Part shown: positions 35,984 through 48,140 of the stretch, piece by piece
How the letters are laid out: every line of letters starts with the position of its first letter
Position numbering within the stretch: position 1 is the stretch's first letter
Source: Adiantum capillus-veneris
Lineage: Eukaryota; Streptophyta; Polypodiopsida; Polypodiales; Pteridaceae
Direction: 5' to 3'
Length of the DNA stretch: 64,000 nt
NCBI GenBank assembly: GCA_014529385.2
Contig: CM043964.1
Coordinates: forward strand, 105,813,087 to 105,877,086
Translations under genes and position numbers: made by a program
The notes under the pieces: model-generated
Databases searched by the model: none
What the model saw: the letters and a program-made list of their open reading frames with translations, nothing else
What the model was told of the DNA's origin: nothing

Positions 35984-36184
35984 TCAATGCAACTGAAAAG
36001 AGGATTATCCCTCAATCACTACAAACGAATGTTCAGAAGAGTAAGGAATCTACTTAAAGTATACTTTTTGAACTTTTACTATGAAAGACCCAACTCTATT
36101 ATTTGCCATTTTTTATAGAGAGAGAGTGCAAAAAATACATTTTCTTAGAAGGCCCTCCAAATGACCTCCGAAATTCCCTAATGA

Positions 36185-36604
36185 TCAGCCACAACACCTG
36201 TGCCCTGTGCAAATAATGCAGCTTTTACCTGAGGCATATCTACATTCAGCGTAAACATTCTGCCCACACATTTTCCCTCTGTGATCAGCTTACAACCATT
36301 CTGGAAATCTTCTACATACAACCATTTGGATTGAAGCGAACCTACAAACCCTGCTCAACCATTTGTCCAACAGAAACAAGATTATTTGTAATGTTTGGGA
36401 CACGAAGTACATCTGCTAAGTACTTTGATTTCCCATTCTTTGTATTTAGAGGTATGTCCCCTATATGAGCAATGGGGTGAGTTGTGTCATCTCCTGTCTA
36501 CACATAGCCTGACACATCTGGTTTGCGCATATCTCTAAACCACTCTCCACGAGATGTCATGTGATTAGAGGCACCTGAATCCACATACCAAACATCATCT
36601 TGGG
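36185..36604 (-). pseudogene. Copia protease and pre-integrase segment
   Basis: Reads DVWYVDSGASNHMTSRGEWF, the copia aspartic protease active site (DSGAS), followed by a strand-rich segment (LADVLRVPNITNNLVSVGQM) and the start of the gag-pre-integrase domain (GQNVYAE). It is in a different frame from the end of gag and contains further stops. It ends abruptly at the X1 terminus (36,179). Confidence 0.8.
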
Positions 36605-37606
36605 TGGATTCTCTGCAGTCATTGTATTCATTACATGCTGCATAACAAACATGCGCTCACTTCTGCTATCACCTGCATCTCTGCTAGTAGATGCATAGTT
36701 GCCCTGTTCTCTCTCTCCACTTGCTAAACCCTTTAGACAGTTGCGTGACATGAGACCTTTTTCACCACAAGTCCAACATTCTCTGCTATCTGCAGTATGT
36801 TGCTGCTTGCTTGATCCTGCACCACGACCTCTTTGACTCCTCCTGCCTTGATACTGGTTTCCCCTGCCACCTGTATTGTTTTGATTTGATTGACCTTCTC
36901 GAGATTGGCCCATACAACCACTTGGGCCTCGACCATGACCTCTACCTCTGTTGGAGTTAGAATAGAAGACCTGTTCAGACTTATTTTTTCCATGAGAAAA
37001 AGATGTGTCAAGACCAAGGTTCTTCTTCTCAAGAATAAGCATAGAAATCAAATCTTGGAACACGGGGATGTCGTCTCTTGTATTCATGGAAGACATGAAA
37101 TGTACATACTCATCTCCTATATCATCCAAGCATGCACGGACAATGTCATCGTCTTCCACTGAGACTTTAATAGATCCAAGAGCCTCAATTATACTCTTGA
37201 TCTTCAAGGCATAATCATTGATGGAGAGGTTGTTCCTCTTAACCTGATTTAGCACCGACTTTAGTTGAAGCTTCCTGGCCTTGGTGTTCACCTCGAACAC
37301 TTTGCCTAGGTTTTTCCATGCAATGGCGGGGGTTTCAGCATCCTATAGATAGCCCATCATGCCATCTGTGATACTCATAGAAAGCCAATACATCACTTTT
37401 CTTTGGCCTTGTTGCCAGTCCCTCAAAGATTTTCTTTGCTCTTCTGTAGCATTTGCCTCATGAATCTCTGGTTCCTTTTCATTGTCTCCTTCTACATAGT
37501 CCCAATAACCTTTCCCTTTTAGGAAATTAGTTATTTTGAACTTTCATGTAGGGTAGTTATTTTTCTCAAGCTTCTCACTGACAATCTGACTGAAACCGTC
37601 AGACAT
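36557..37606 (-). pseudogene. Copia gag protein
   Basis: Starts at ATG 37606 (MSDGFSQIVSEKLEKNNYP) and shows the copia gag layout: an N-terminal UBN2-like domain (YALKIKSIIEALGSI), a Gly/Arg/Gln-rich linker and a zinc knuckle near the end. Two in-frame stops lie near 37543 (after NNYPT) and 37342 (after MMGYL). The knuckle reads CWTCGEKGLMSRNC: the His is Leu, so the zinc site is broken. The protein would form virus-like particles in the cytoplasm. This copy is non-functional. Confidence 0.85.
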
Positions 37607-37876
37607 CTTGAAGCACTAATACAAAATAGCTGCAATCTAAAAAAACCTGCAAATCTGTTGAACCTGCTATTGTGGTACATGTAACACTTTCTACACTCAA
37701 CGAGTGTCCACAATCAAGCGTACATACAACCACTGTACTTGTATAGTAAATCTCTGTATACTGCAATTTGGAGACTTGTACGAAAATCCCCAAAAAAAAT
37801 ATTGCATCTGGTACGTGGATTGCGAACGAAGATATTGTGATGCTCTTGCTCTCTTAGCCTCTCTTGCCTGCACCAG

Positions 37877-37888
37877 GCTCTGATACCA
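37877..37888 (-). other. Primer-binding site (tRNA-iMet)
   Basis: The - strand reads TGGTATCAGAGC directly inside the 5' LTR, the standard primer site of plant Ty1/copia elements. Confidence 0.93.
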
Positions 37889-38212
37889 TGTAAAGAATGA
37901 GGATGCAAGAGAGCTACACAAGACAAGCACAAAACACACAGAGATAGAAAGCTTCTTCTTCTTCTTCGCTAAGAAAAGAGAGTACAAAATGACTAAGTGC
38001 TAAAGCTGAAAAGTAGCACATGTGTACATGCGGTCACTAAGTGTGAACTTGCTAGAAGCATACTAGGTTGGCACTATAAGTGTAGTCCAACTATAGAATC
38101 ACTGATAGAGATCTTCCGTGATGGTCACCTAACGCGCCAGTGAGTAAATTATGTAAGCGGCCAAGACCCGTAGTGGATGCCAGCTCAAGATGTAGAGCTC
38201 GACATCTCAACA
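37889..38212 (-). repeat. 5' LTR of the copia element
   Basis: 324 bp, from TGTAAAGAATGAGG to CATCTCAACA on +. It should hold the element promoter, read leftward. Confidence 0.95.
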
Positions 38213-38217
38213 AATCC

Positions 38218-38775
38218 CCTAGGACCTACAAGAACTCAAATTGCATGTGGGTGAAAGCATGTTAATGTGTCACGCTTTTTGTGTTAGTTAACATATGCCA
38301 ACAAGCACACCTTGTAAGCATAACACATGGATAGGATAGTCATCTTTTTTCAAGTGTGTGGGTCATCATCATGAACTATACAAAGTGTAATACTTGGACT
38401 TCAAAAAAATGAATCGTAATATTTTTAAAATCTCTAACAGTTAAGCTCAATCGTTATGTTGAGGTAGTGGTGTAGTCATGAAGCATGGAGGGAAGCATAG
38501 CGCAGAGGCCTTAGGTCAGAGAGAGGGAGGAAAGTGATTGCGAGCTGCAAGCAGGTCTACCGTCAGAGGCCAGTAGTCAGCCCAAGTGGAGGATAGCTCA
38601 CCACTGGAGCTAGCTACCTCCGACAGCAATCTTGACAGTACTCCACCGAGAAGGAAGTCGAGGGGCAAAGGTTCTGTTGCTTCTCCTCCGCCCTGCAAAA
38701 GATTGAATGCTTCTAATTCCCAAGGATACCCAATGTCAAAGTACATGCATGCAGGGAAGGGGAAGCAAGGCTCAA

Positions 38776-38816
<41 letters not shown>

Positions 38817-39395
38817 AATGAGGGGGCCACATTTGGAAGTTGTAAATCAAGGAAAGCATGGCACGTTTCTCCAGCATGCCCCGACTACTAATCTGTTAGT
38901 GAATCCTCTCACCCATGAGAAAATTGTTTTGCTAAGCATATGGTGCAATCAACATCGAGGACTATGCATTCCGCTTATATGCTTGTTTTTGCAGTAGCCC
39001 CTGACTGCAATCTAGTTGTGGATTCTCTCACACTGATCAGGAATTCAAGGTGCATGCTTATATGATTACATCTAAGGAGAGCCCGTGAAATTGCTTGTGT
39101 AGAAATTACTTGAGAGCCCTATTCTAGTGGGTTTTTGTAAGGTTTGAATTGGCTGTGGTCTGCCACTAGAAGTTCACGAAATCAATGCAATGGTCAAAAT
39201 GCCATGTGAGCATACCTATCACCTAGTCTGCTTTGTTGCTGCATGCTCCCTTGGGACCAAATGTAGAGCTTCAACCTGCCAACAGAGGATACCAGTTGAA
39301 TGATATGGCAAGGTCAGAGAGCAAGGACCTCCAATCACACAGAGTTCTGGTAAGATAACGTTAAGGAACAATTTTACAGTCTTGACTCCTACACT
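38218..39395. other. Spacer between copia and Y, with (CT)18
   Basis: No supported gene. Holds a pure CT tract at 38779-38814. The frames over it are artefacts. Confidence 0.5.
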
Positions 39396-40830
39396 AGCCC
39401 TGTGTATGGTAGTTAGCGTAGAAGGTATGCTAGTTAGCTTAGTGGGTATGGTGTCTAGCATATTGTGTATGGTAGTTGTCAAACCTAGTTATGCTAGTTA
39501 TCATAGAAGGTATGCTAGTTAGCTTAGTGGGTATGGTGTCTAGCATATTGTGTATGAAAGTTGTGAAACCTAGTTATGCTAATTAGCATACTATGAGATA
39601 TAGCTAACACATGTTCATGGTGGTAACCATACTGTGTATGCTAGTTAGCACAGATAGTTATCCTAGCTAACATATTGTATACTAGTTGGCATTGTTTGTA
39701 TGTTAGTTAGCATACTGTGTATGCTAATAAGCATACCTTCTATGCTAGTTAAAAAACTATGCATGCTAACTAGCATAGAGAGTTTTCCAGTTAGACGCAA
39801 AGTATGCTAATCAGCATGTTAAATAAGCTAATTAGTGCACAATGTGCTAACTAGCAAACAAGGTATGCTAATTAGCATATCTAATATGTTAATTAGAATA
39901 CTTTTTATGCTAATTAGAACATTGCATGATGGTTAGCATGCAAGTATGCTAATTAGGAAAAAGGTATGCTAATTAGCATGCATAAGCATACCTTTTCTTA
40001 CAGTTATCATACTTGCATGCTAGCCATCATACACAATGTTTTAATTAGCATATTATATATGCTAATTAGCATATATAATATGCCAATTATCATACCTTGT
40101 TATCTAGTTAGCACACATGGCTAAACACAATGTTCTTATTAGCATATATAATATGATAATTAACATACTTTTTAAGCTAATTGGAACATTTTGTATGATG
40201 GCTAGCATGCAAGTATGATAACTATAAAAAAAGGTATGATAATTAGCATACTCAGTATGCTAGCTAGTATTTGGTGCATGCTAACAAGAATTCAAAGTTT
40301 AGTAATCATACCTTCTTTGCTAGCTAGCATAATGTGTATGCGTGTTAGAATACCTATATGCTAGTTAGCATACATTTTGAGATAGCTAACATAATTTGTA
40401 TGCTAGTTAGCATACCTCTTTGCTAGTTATTGTAATGTTTATTTTAGTTAGCATGCACAATATGCTAACCAACAAAAATGGTATGATAATTAGCAGAGAT
40501 TTTATGTTTATTAGCACAAGTTATCCTCTAGTTAGCATACCATCTATGCTAGCATACATTGTATGCTAATTAGCATACCATTTATGCTAATTAACATAGC
40601 ATGTATGCTAATTAGCACACCATCAATAATAATCATACCATTAACATACACACAATTTTTCCTATTATCATTTTATATATGCTAATTAGCATACATTTTT
40701 TGCTAGTTAGCATACACACTATATTCACACTTCCTTGTTAGCATATTTTTTATGCTAGTTAGCATATTGACCATGGTGGTTAGCACAATTTGTATACTAG
40801 ATAGCATAGTTAGCATAGACAATATGAATG
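39396..40830. repeat. Palindromic-motif array 1 (Y region)
   Basis: Dense variants of TATGCTAGTTAGCATA and TATGCTAATTAGCATA at irregular 20-50 bp spacing. The GTTAGC form dominates, the reverse complement of the AACTAGC-type motif that dominates array 3. The first 170 bp contain an 80-90 bp higher-order duplication (GGTATGGTGTCTAGCATATT occurs twice). No coding content. Confidence 0.9.
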
Positions 40831-41083
40831 TCTACAGGATATAGATGCCTACTATACATGGAATGCTACTTGTCACACTATGCATACAAGCAATCATAAT
40901 GGTATCGATGAAAATTAATGGTATCATAATGGTATCGATGAAAATTAACGGGTGAATGGAATACACAAGTATCAATGATGCATGATGCGAACCTGACAAG
41001 ACACTTGTCAATCAAGGAAATAAGAGAAGCTCTGTAATGATGAATCTGATGAGCTGGATGGATAGCATGAAAGGGCAAATGTA

Positions 41084-42748
41084 ATGCCACAACATGCAAC
41101 AACACATGAGGCTGCTGCAGATGGTAAAGAAACAGATGATGAAGATGAATATTTTATCATGATTACTTATCCCAAACCCAAACCCCAAGAGGAAACAGTT
41201 AGGAGTGTGCAAGAGGAAGGTAGGAGTGCTCAACAGAAAGGTTTCAGGACTGACAGTGGGTTGACTGCGCAAGACGCCGGTGATGACAGCCCCCTACAGG
41301 GTTTTGTAAACAAAGTGAAATTAAAGAGAAAAGATGGCCTAGAATACATTCTGGAAGAACCTGGGGACGAGAAATGTGTTGCTCCTCTGAGCACCCTGGA
41401 TGACATAAACAAACGTAGCAGAGGTGAAAAGAAAGCCATTCGCTCACGTGCTTGCAAGAAATTATGTTGAATTTGTTCCCTATTGTGTCCAAGTTATGTA
41501 GTGTTAGCAAGCTCCACACCATGTGGCATGTATCTCTCTAGATATTTATAATGGAAAACTCTTTTCAATATTATTTTACTGTGCAACCGTTCATTAGCTT
41601 TTGCTTGTCCTTTATGATGTCTTTATTTGATACCATTTTTGTGTCATAGGGCAAGAGAAATTGCAGTTAGTTTCCCTGCATAATTTGAATTATGCCATTG
41701 CATGCAAAACCATACAAAAGCAGCGTATTGCCAAGGTTAGACAGCTAAAAAAGAAAAAGCCGAGAATGAGAAGCGCCTGGCTAGCTATCTTAAATGCTTA
41801 ATGAAAATAAATGAGTACTTCAGTTATGTTCATCCCTCGGGGGAAGTTATTTTTGTTGAGTGGTATGCACTGCCAGACCCAATATGCGTGCCAAAGCCAT
41901 TGCCAGATGAGGGGCTCGCTTTGGTTCTTGATTTAAATCGCCTACTTGTTCAAGTTGTAGAGCCAATGTATGGTAACATTCCACAAGATAGGAGGTTGAT
42001 ATTTTGTCGCAAAGACAACGACAAACTTTTGGATTGGTGCCTCTATTTTTTCCATGTGTATATATGGAGCACCAGCATGGCACCTAAAGTGAATGCAATA
42101 TTAGAAACAGTATTCAAACAGCAGCGGGATAAGGTGAGAGGTGTTTTTACATAGAGTCATTGTAGTGGCCAGTCTTGGCAGATAAATAATAAGCCTGTAT
42201 TCTTGAAGGATTTGAGATTGTTGTGGAAGAACTGTTACTTTGGGCCCCAAAACAGTCTAATTATTGACGATAGTATGTACAAAGTGTGCCAAAATCCTAA
42301 AGGAAGTTGGCTTGTTACTCCTAAGATAGAGGACCAGACTAAAGAACAACGGCAAAACTTTGAGCAACTGGTTGTCAATCAGAGGATCGTGCAGCGTATA
42401 CAACTGAAAATGCGTTTGATACTGCCCCATATTTTTTTTCACATCAAGTGATTAGGAAGCTGGAACCAAAAATGCACCGATGCAACAAGGCCTAGCATAA
42501 TGAATCCATGCGTAGGAGACAAAGGGAGGCTGATGAAGAAGCTGAAAGACATAAGAGAGAGAGGCTACAGACGAAAAAATTAGAGAAGTAGCAGCAAGAA
42601 GAAGAAGAAAGAGAGTTGCAAGAACCAAAAGCTCAGCAAGAAGAAGAAAGAGAGCAAGACCCAAAAGCTAAGCAAACAAAGAAGCAAACGGACACTGGGC
42701 AAAAGCGAGTGTACAAGCGCGCTAAACCACGATCTTATGCAAAGTAGG
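41084..42748 (+). pseudogene. NIF/FCP1-type HAD phosphatase-like gene
   Basis: Frames at 41084-41470 (acidic N-terminal exon), 41801-42151 and 42155-42451 (one frame split by TAG at 42152), then a Glu/Lys/Gln coiled-coil tail with stops to 42748. The middle has the HAD layout of NLI-interacting-factor/FCP1 domains: LALVLDLNRLLVQVVEP (motif I), VYIWSTSMAPKVNAILE (motif II), VFLKDLRLLWKN and NSLIIDDSMYKVCQNP (motif III/IV). Motif I normally reads DxDxT. Here it is DLNRL, so the nucleophile-partner Asp is Asn and Thr is Leu, and phosphatase activity is unlikely. Plants have NIF-like proteins with DLNG at this place. It sits between arrays 1 and 2, as if it were cargo of Y. Confidence 0.65.
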
Positions 42749-42939
42749 AGGCTCTTTGCAATTTTATAACATTATGAGGGAAATTTGTAAATTGCCTTTC
42801 CAATGTTTGTAATTGTTTCGACATTCACTTCAGATAGTAATGATCAGATCCTGTACTATTCTTGTTTGAAGACAATACTATGTACTATTGGCGTCTTGTA
42901 AACATTGAATTTGTATACAATCTCTTTGGAAATCAGAAA

Positions 42940-44335
42940 AGGTATGCTAATTAGCAAACTTTTTATGCTAACCCAGCCAAAACAGTATGCTAATTAGCAT
43001 ACCTTGTATTCTAATTAGAATACCTAGTATGCTTTAGCATACTGAGCATTTTTGTTTGTGCTAACTTCCACTCACAACATACCATAGTATGCTAATTAGC
43101 ATATACAGTATACAGGAAGCTGCCATGTTTTCTCCTTGAAACCAGCAATGGTATGCTAATCAACATAATGTCTATGCCAATTGGCATAAAAACTGTGCTA
43201 ATTAGCATGCATGGTATGCTAATTAGAATTCCTTCAATTAGCATACTATGGATTTTTATTTTTTCTAACTTCCACTCATAGCATAGTATGCTAATTAGCA
43301 TACACAGTATATAGAAAGCTGCCATCCCTTCTTATTGGCATACACAGTATACAGAGAGCTGTTATCTCTTCTCCTTGAAACAAGCGAACGTATGCTAATT
43401 AGCATACTATTTATGCCAGTTAACTATGCTAATTAGCATACCCATAGAATGCGAATTGGCATAAATAGTATGCTAATTAGCATACACAAAATGCAGAGAC
43501 CTGTCATCTATTATCCTTAAAACCAACAAAGATATGCTTATTAGCATATTGTTTATGCCAACTGGCAAAAATAGTATGCTTATTAGCATACCTTCAATTA
43601 GCATACTGGGCATTTTTGTTTGAGCTAACTTTCACTCATAGCTTAGACCACACAATATACAGAAAGCTGTCATCTCTTCTCCTTAACCAGCAAAGGTATG
43701 ACAATTAGCATACTGTTTATGCCAATTGGAATAAACAGTATGCTAATTAGAATACATAGAGAACTTAAAGCTGCCATCTCTTCTCCTTGAAACCAGCAAA
43801 GGTATGCTAATTAGCATACACAATATACGGAAAGTTTCCATCTCTTTTTCCCTAAACCAGCAAGGGTATGCCAACTGGCATAAACAATATGCTAATTAGC
43901 ATTCCACTCACAACATAGTATACTAATCAGCATACACAGTATACAGAAAGCTTCCATCTCTTCTCCTTGAAAACCAACAAAGTTATGCTAATTAGCATAC
44001 TGTTATGCTAGCTAATATATATAAGTTTATACTAATCAACATAGACAATATGCTAATTAGCATTAGCATACATAGTATACAGGAAGCTGCCATCTCTTCT
44101 CCTTGAAAACTAGCAAAAGGTATGCTAATTAGCATACTGTTTATGCTAACTAACATATATAAGCTTATGCTAATTAGCATAAATAGTATGCTAATTAGCA
44201 TTAGCATACACAGTATACAGGAAGCTGCCATCTCTTCTCCTTGAAAACCAGCAAAAGGTATGCTAATTAGAACATTTTGTATGCTAACTAGCATTAACAG
44301 TATGCTATTTTATGCTAATTAGCATACCCACAGAA
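42940..44335. repeat. Palindromic-motif array 2 (Y region)
   Basis: Perfect or near-perfect TATGCTAATTAGCATA sites embedded in a larger unit of about 100-150 bp. The unit also holds an AAGCTGCCATCTCTTCTCCT segment, seen about nine times with changes. Sites often come as pairs about 30-40 bp apart. The frames at 43092-43325 and 43992-44294 are products of the repeat. Confidence 0.9.
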
Positions 44336-44642
44336 CAAAATGAGACAGGTTGTACAAATGATCTCTCTTAAACTGAGACCCCTCTGTGATAGACACCAAA
44401 GCCATGTATACACAAAGCACACGAGAGACAAAAGATACCCAAGTTTTTGATAAAACTGCATTATCTTCGAGCAAGAAGTATATTGAAGATGCAATGATTA
44501 CAACTTAAAAGCTGAAGGGCATGCTATTATAGATTGCTTCATAGATTTTTGGATTGATTGTGTACACCTGCCGTCTCCTTGGTATGTGGTCCATGGGTAT
44601 TTTGATACATCGTACCAAATGTGAAAGTACATGGATGATGGG

Positions 44643-46390
44643 CTACTTGTGGTCTAGCTTGATGGTGTATGCATCCAATTGCTCGTAATACAGACCTTGC
44701 ACAACATATGAGCCTCTATCAATTGCATTTCCCCACTCATCAAGGTACCCCTTCTCCACTTTCTCCTTTGCTGCAACACACTTGACCAGGTAGAAATCCA
44801 CATCCTTGACGTTGTCTAAAGCATCTAGATTTACCGCAAATGTATCGCCAGCACATAGAGCGCTACTCAACACATCATGATGACCTTCGTATGTGAACTC
44901 ATTGTAGGCAGCTACTTCATCTTCTGAATCTGACACAACCTCATCAGGTAATGGTAGTAAAGTATGATAATCCCAATGATGCATGTGAGCTTTATTGACG
45001 CAACGATTCCATCTTTGTTGCATGCATGCATCACAGAAGCATGCCAAGTCTCTTGTTGCAAGGGCAGTTGGATCCCCAGGGTTGTGGCCACGAAAATCAT
45101 GTAGAGAGTGAGTTTTTGCCACAGTGCCACAATTACACTTCACCTCCCTGTTCACTTCCCCCTCTTTAACCTCCCAGAACACACTGGCGCATTCCCTTTC
45201 TTTTGAAGGATAGTGTGAAGGTGCTTCTTGCGATAGGTTGGCTTGGCAATAAGCAACCACATTAGCTGCACACCGCAAAATAGCTCCATTAGGATTTAGT
45301 TGTTCATGGGTCAAGGTTATTTTCACAACTGCTCCTGCACCATCATGCTCTCCCTTGCCGTGCCCTGATCCAAAGAAGAACCAGCTCATCCCCATCTCTA
45401 TGAGTCCACCATATCTTGCAACGAATTAAATTGGCCTAGCTCCCTTGAACCGTGAAGTCGCACCATCAGACCATACCCAATGTTGCTTAGGAGTGACACC
45501 CTCTTGTTGTAACCAGTCACGGTGTAGCATGAAGTAGTGTTGCACAAACAACGTGTCATGCACCTTGTCATCTGATATGAAGAAGTGGATGTTTTTGACT
45601 ACTTCCCCTGCCCTGCGGTAATATGTTATGTGTACAAAAATGGTTACTTGACTAGAGTGCCAATGCATTGGCTGAATCTCATTTTGTTCCTTGAAGGCAT
45701 AATTCTCTGCAAAATCAACAATTGGCATGACGACATCGTCCGGAAACCAAAGAAGGCAATCCTTGAATTGTTATCCTTGCCATTGAGCCACATATTTATG
45801 AGTGATAAAGAGCTCCAACTTGTTCTTGAAGAGTTGAAGAAACTCCCAACACTACATTTCTTTGTGCAAAAGATCTTTTCTTTTGTTACTATTTCCATTC
45901 TTGTCTTGAGCTTGTACATATGCAAATAATTTCACATTAATACTATTACCTGGCTTTGCTGTCTCCAAGTAGCATAATTCCAACGTATTCACTCCACATG
46001 TCAAACACACTCACCCATCAGGCATTCCCTTCTATTGAAAACTGCATCTGTGGGCTTCGAACAAAGAACTGACTCCCACATATGTGTGACACCTTTGAAC
46101 ATGTGATGTGAAGCCAAGCAACCCTTGCTAATGTTCTCACCTGGGACATAGATACTACATATATAGTCACAACCTGCTCTATGCAGCCCAAAAGCATGAG
46201 ATCGCATGTGGTTCAGTGTGTCCTTCAAAAAAGACATTTGCACATGGTATTCGCAATAGCATGTGTATCTATCCTTCAACCGCCTACAAAAGAATGGCTT
46301 CAACATCTCAAACATTCTCATGCCAATCTTGCAATCTGGATGTTTTTCCTTGAATCTACAAAAGAACTCAACCTGCAACATCCAAATCAT
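44643..46390 (-). pseudogene. Y transposase, DDE-type (DFAENY family)
   Basis: Three consecutive frames. 46390-46001: FEMLKPFFCRRLKDRYTCYC, a Cys/His-rich linker. 45728-45426: MPIVDFAENYAFKEQNEIQP … HWVWSDGATSRFKGARP. After a stop, 45395-44643: FFFGSGHGKGEHDGAGAVVK and a Cys-rich tail CFCDACMQQRWN. The D of VDFAENY, the D of WSDGA and the E of GKGEHDGAGA are plausible DDE residues. Similar DF(A/S)EN…GHGKG proteins recur as transposon-like genes in many eukaryotes. The N-terminal part is missing: array 3 begins about 90 bp upstream. Stops after GARPI and between the first two pieces suggest decay or unmarked introns. Confidence 0.65.
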
Positions 46391-46479
46391 GATCAGTATT
46401 CAGATTGCTAACTAGGACATCGAGCAATTTCATGAAAACAAATCATAGTGACAATCAACATCCTAATGTGCATGCAACA

Positions 46480-47957
46480 GCGTATGTTATCTAGCATAAA
46501 GAGTGTTAGCTAGCATATATCTTGTGTTTACTATGTAACTCTGTATGCTAGGTAGAGCACTCATTATGCTAACTAGCATAGACCATATGCTAACTAGCAT
46601 ACTCATTAGGACACCCATCATGCTGTTGAGCATACTAGGTGTTAACTAGCAGAAATTATGTTAATTAGCATACATCTTGTGCTAACTAGCTAGCTTTGTA
46701 TGCTAGGTAGAACACAAGGCATGCTAACTAGCATACCCAACCCAGCTGCTAGTTCTAACTAGCATAATCCTTGTCTTAAATAGCATACCCATCATGCTAG
46801 TAAGCATACTAGTTGTTAACTAGCATAAGTGGTATTAACTTTCATACTTTTTTTGTTGACCAACTAACTGTGTATGCTATTTAGAACTCAAGGCATGCTA
46901 ACTAGCATACTCCATATGCTACCTAGAAAACTCCATGTGCTAACTAGCATATTCACTTTATGTTAGACAGCGTACTTATCATGCAATTGAGCATACTAGG
47001 TATGTCACTAGCATACGAGGTATGTTAACTAGCATACCAGGTATATTAATTAGCATACATATTGTGTTAACCAACTAGCTCTGTATGCTATTTAGAACCC
47101 AAGACATGCTAATTAGCATACTCCATATGCTAACTAGCAAACTCCATTGCTAACTAGTATATTCACTTTTTGCTAGACAGTGTACTTATCTTGCAATTGG
47201 AATACTAGGTATGTAACTAGCATACCAGGTATGTTACTTAGCATACATATTGTGTTAACCAACTAGCTATGTATGCTATTTAGGACCCAAGGCATGCTAA
47301 GTAGCATACTCCATATGGTAACTAGCAGGATACATATGCTAACTAGCACAATCTATATGCTAACTATCATACTCACTATGTTAACTAGTATACGCATTAG
47401 GACACCCATCATGCTATTGAGCATACTAGGTGCTAACTAGCATAAATGATGTTAATTAGCATACATCTTGTGCTGACTAGCTAACTTTATATGCTAGGTA
47501 GAACACAAGGCATGCTAGCTAGCATACTCCTATGCCAACCATCATTCTCCATATGCTTACTAGCATACCCAGCCCAACTGCTAGTTCTAACTAGCATAAC
47601 CCTTGTCTTAAATGGCATACCCATCATGCTAGTGAGCATACGAGGTGTTAACAAGCATAAGTGGTGTTAACGTGCATACCTTTTTGTGTTGACCAACTAA
47701 CTTTGTATGCTATTTAAAACTGAAGGCCTACTAACTAGCATACTCCGTATGCTACCTAGCAAACTCCATATGCTAACTAGCATAATCACTTTCTATTAGA
47801 CAATGTACTTATCATGTAATTGAGCGTACTAGGTATGTAACTAGCATAATAGGTTTGTTAACTAGCATACCAGGTATGTTAATTAGCCTACATATTGTGT
47901 TAACCAACTAGCTGTGTATGCTATTTAGAACCCAAGACATGCTAACTAGCATTGCAT
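46480..47957. repeat. Palindromic-motif array 3, left part
   Basis: Variants of TATGCTAACTAGCATA, the mirror of array 1, about 1.5 kb, with higher-order units of about 440 and 860 bp. For example, CCAACTAGCTCTGTATGCTA-like text recurs near 47086, 47266 and 47900. X2 interrupts it at 47,960, and a short remainder continues at 58,056-58,102. Confidence 0.9.
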
Positions 47958-48114
47958 TAGGAAAAATATGAACCCTCTAGGGGCCCTTTGGGATTAAGTT
48001 TAATTATAGGCCAGCCAATGTGAAGAGGGTGGTGGACACACTGTATGCCCTCAAAAATGTAGGGGGACAAAGTAGTCTTACACTTTTTAATGGGCTCTTA
48101 CCTAGTGAGAAGGT

Positions 48115-48140
48115 GGGGGGGGGGGGGGGGGGGGGGGGGG
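48115..48140. repeat. 26-bp poly-G run
   Basis: Uninterrupted G run about 155 bp inside the left end of X2, a likely slippage product and a potential quadruplex. Confidence 0.9.

Larger units (their letters stand above)
31293..36178. mobile_element. Transposon X1, truncated, nested in copia
   Basis: The right end (read on -) begins GGGAATTTCGGAGGT and has GGGCCTT about 27 bp in, like the MITE and X2 ends, and abuts TA-ATG. The left end is missing: the X1 accessory frame runs straight into copia integrase at about 31,285-31,300, and the integrase core is gone too. One deletion spanning the left end and neighbouring copia DNA explains both. Genes: transposase (-), an exon (+, 32639-33073) and ORF-A (-). 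Confidence 0.75.
28193..38212 (-). mobile_element. Ty1/copia LTR retrotransposon with nested insertions
   Basis: Complete-ended element of 10,020 bp on the - strand. It has two 324-bp LTRs (28193-28516 and 37889-38212), a 5-bp target duplication AATCC (28188-28192 and 38213-38217), an initiator-Met primer site and a polypurine tract. The order from the right is gag, protease region, [X1 insertion], integrase C-terminus, [MITE], reverse transcriptase, RNase H, which is the copia order. By eye the LTRs differ at about 17 of 324 positions, so it is not recent. The integrase core is missing, and gag and pol have stops and frameshifts. Confidence 0.95.

Noticed and set aside
37877-37888. tRNA fragment
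   Set aside because: It is the 12-base primer site complementary to a tRNA end, not a tRNA gene.
43092-44294. Ile/Met/Leu-rich - strand frames in array 2 as membrane proteins
   Set aside because: They translate the TATGCTAATTAGCATA repeat; the apparent hydrophobic helices are repeat artefacts.
39396-47957. CRISPR-like array of regularly repeated short motifs
   Set aside because: The repeats are irregularly spaced, degenerate and palindromic, spacers are not unique, and the context is a plant transposon. No cas genes.
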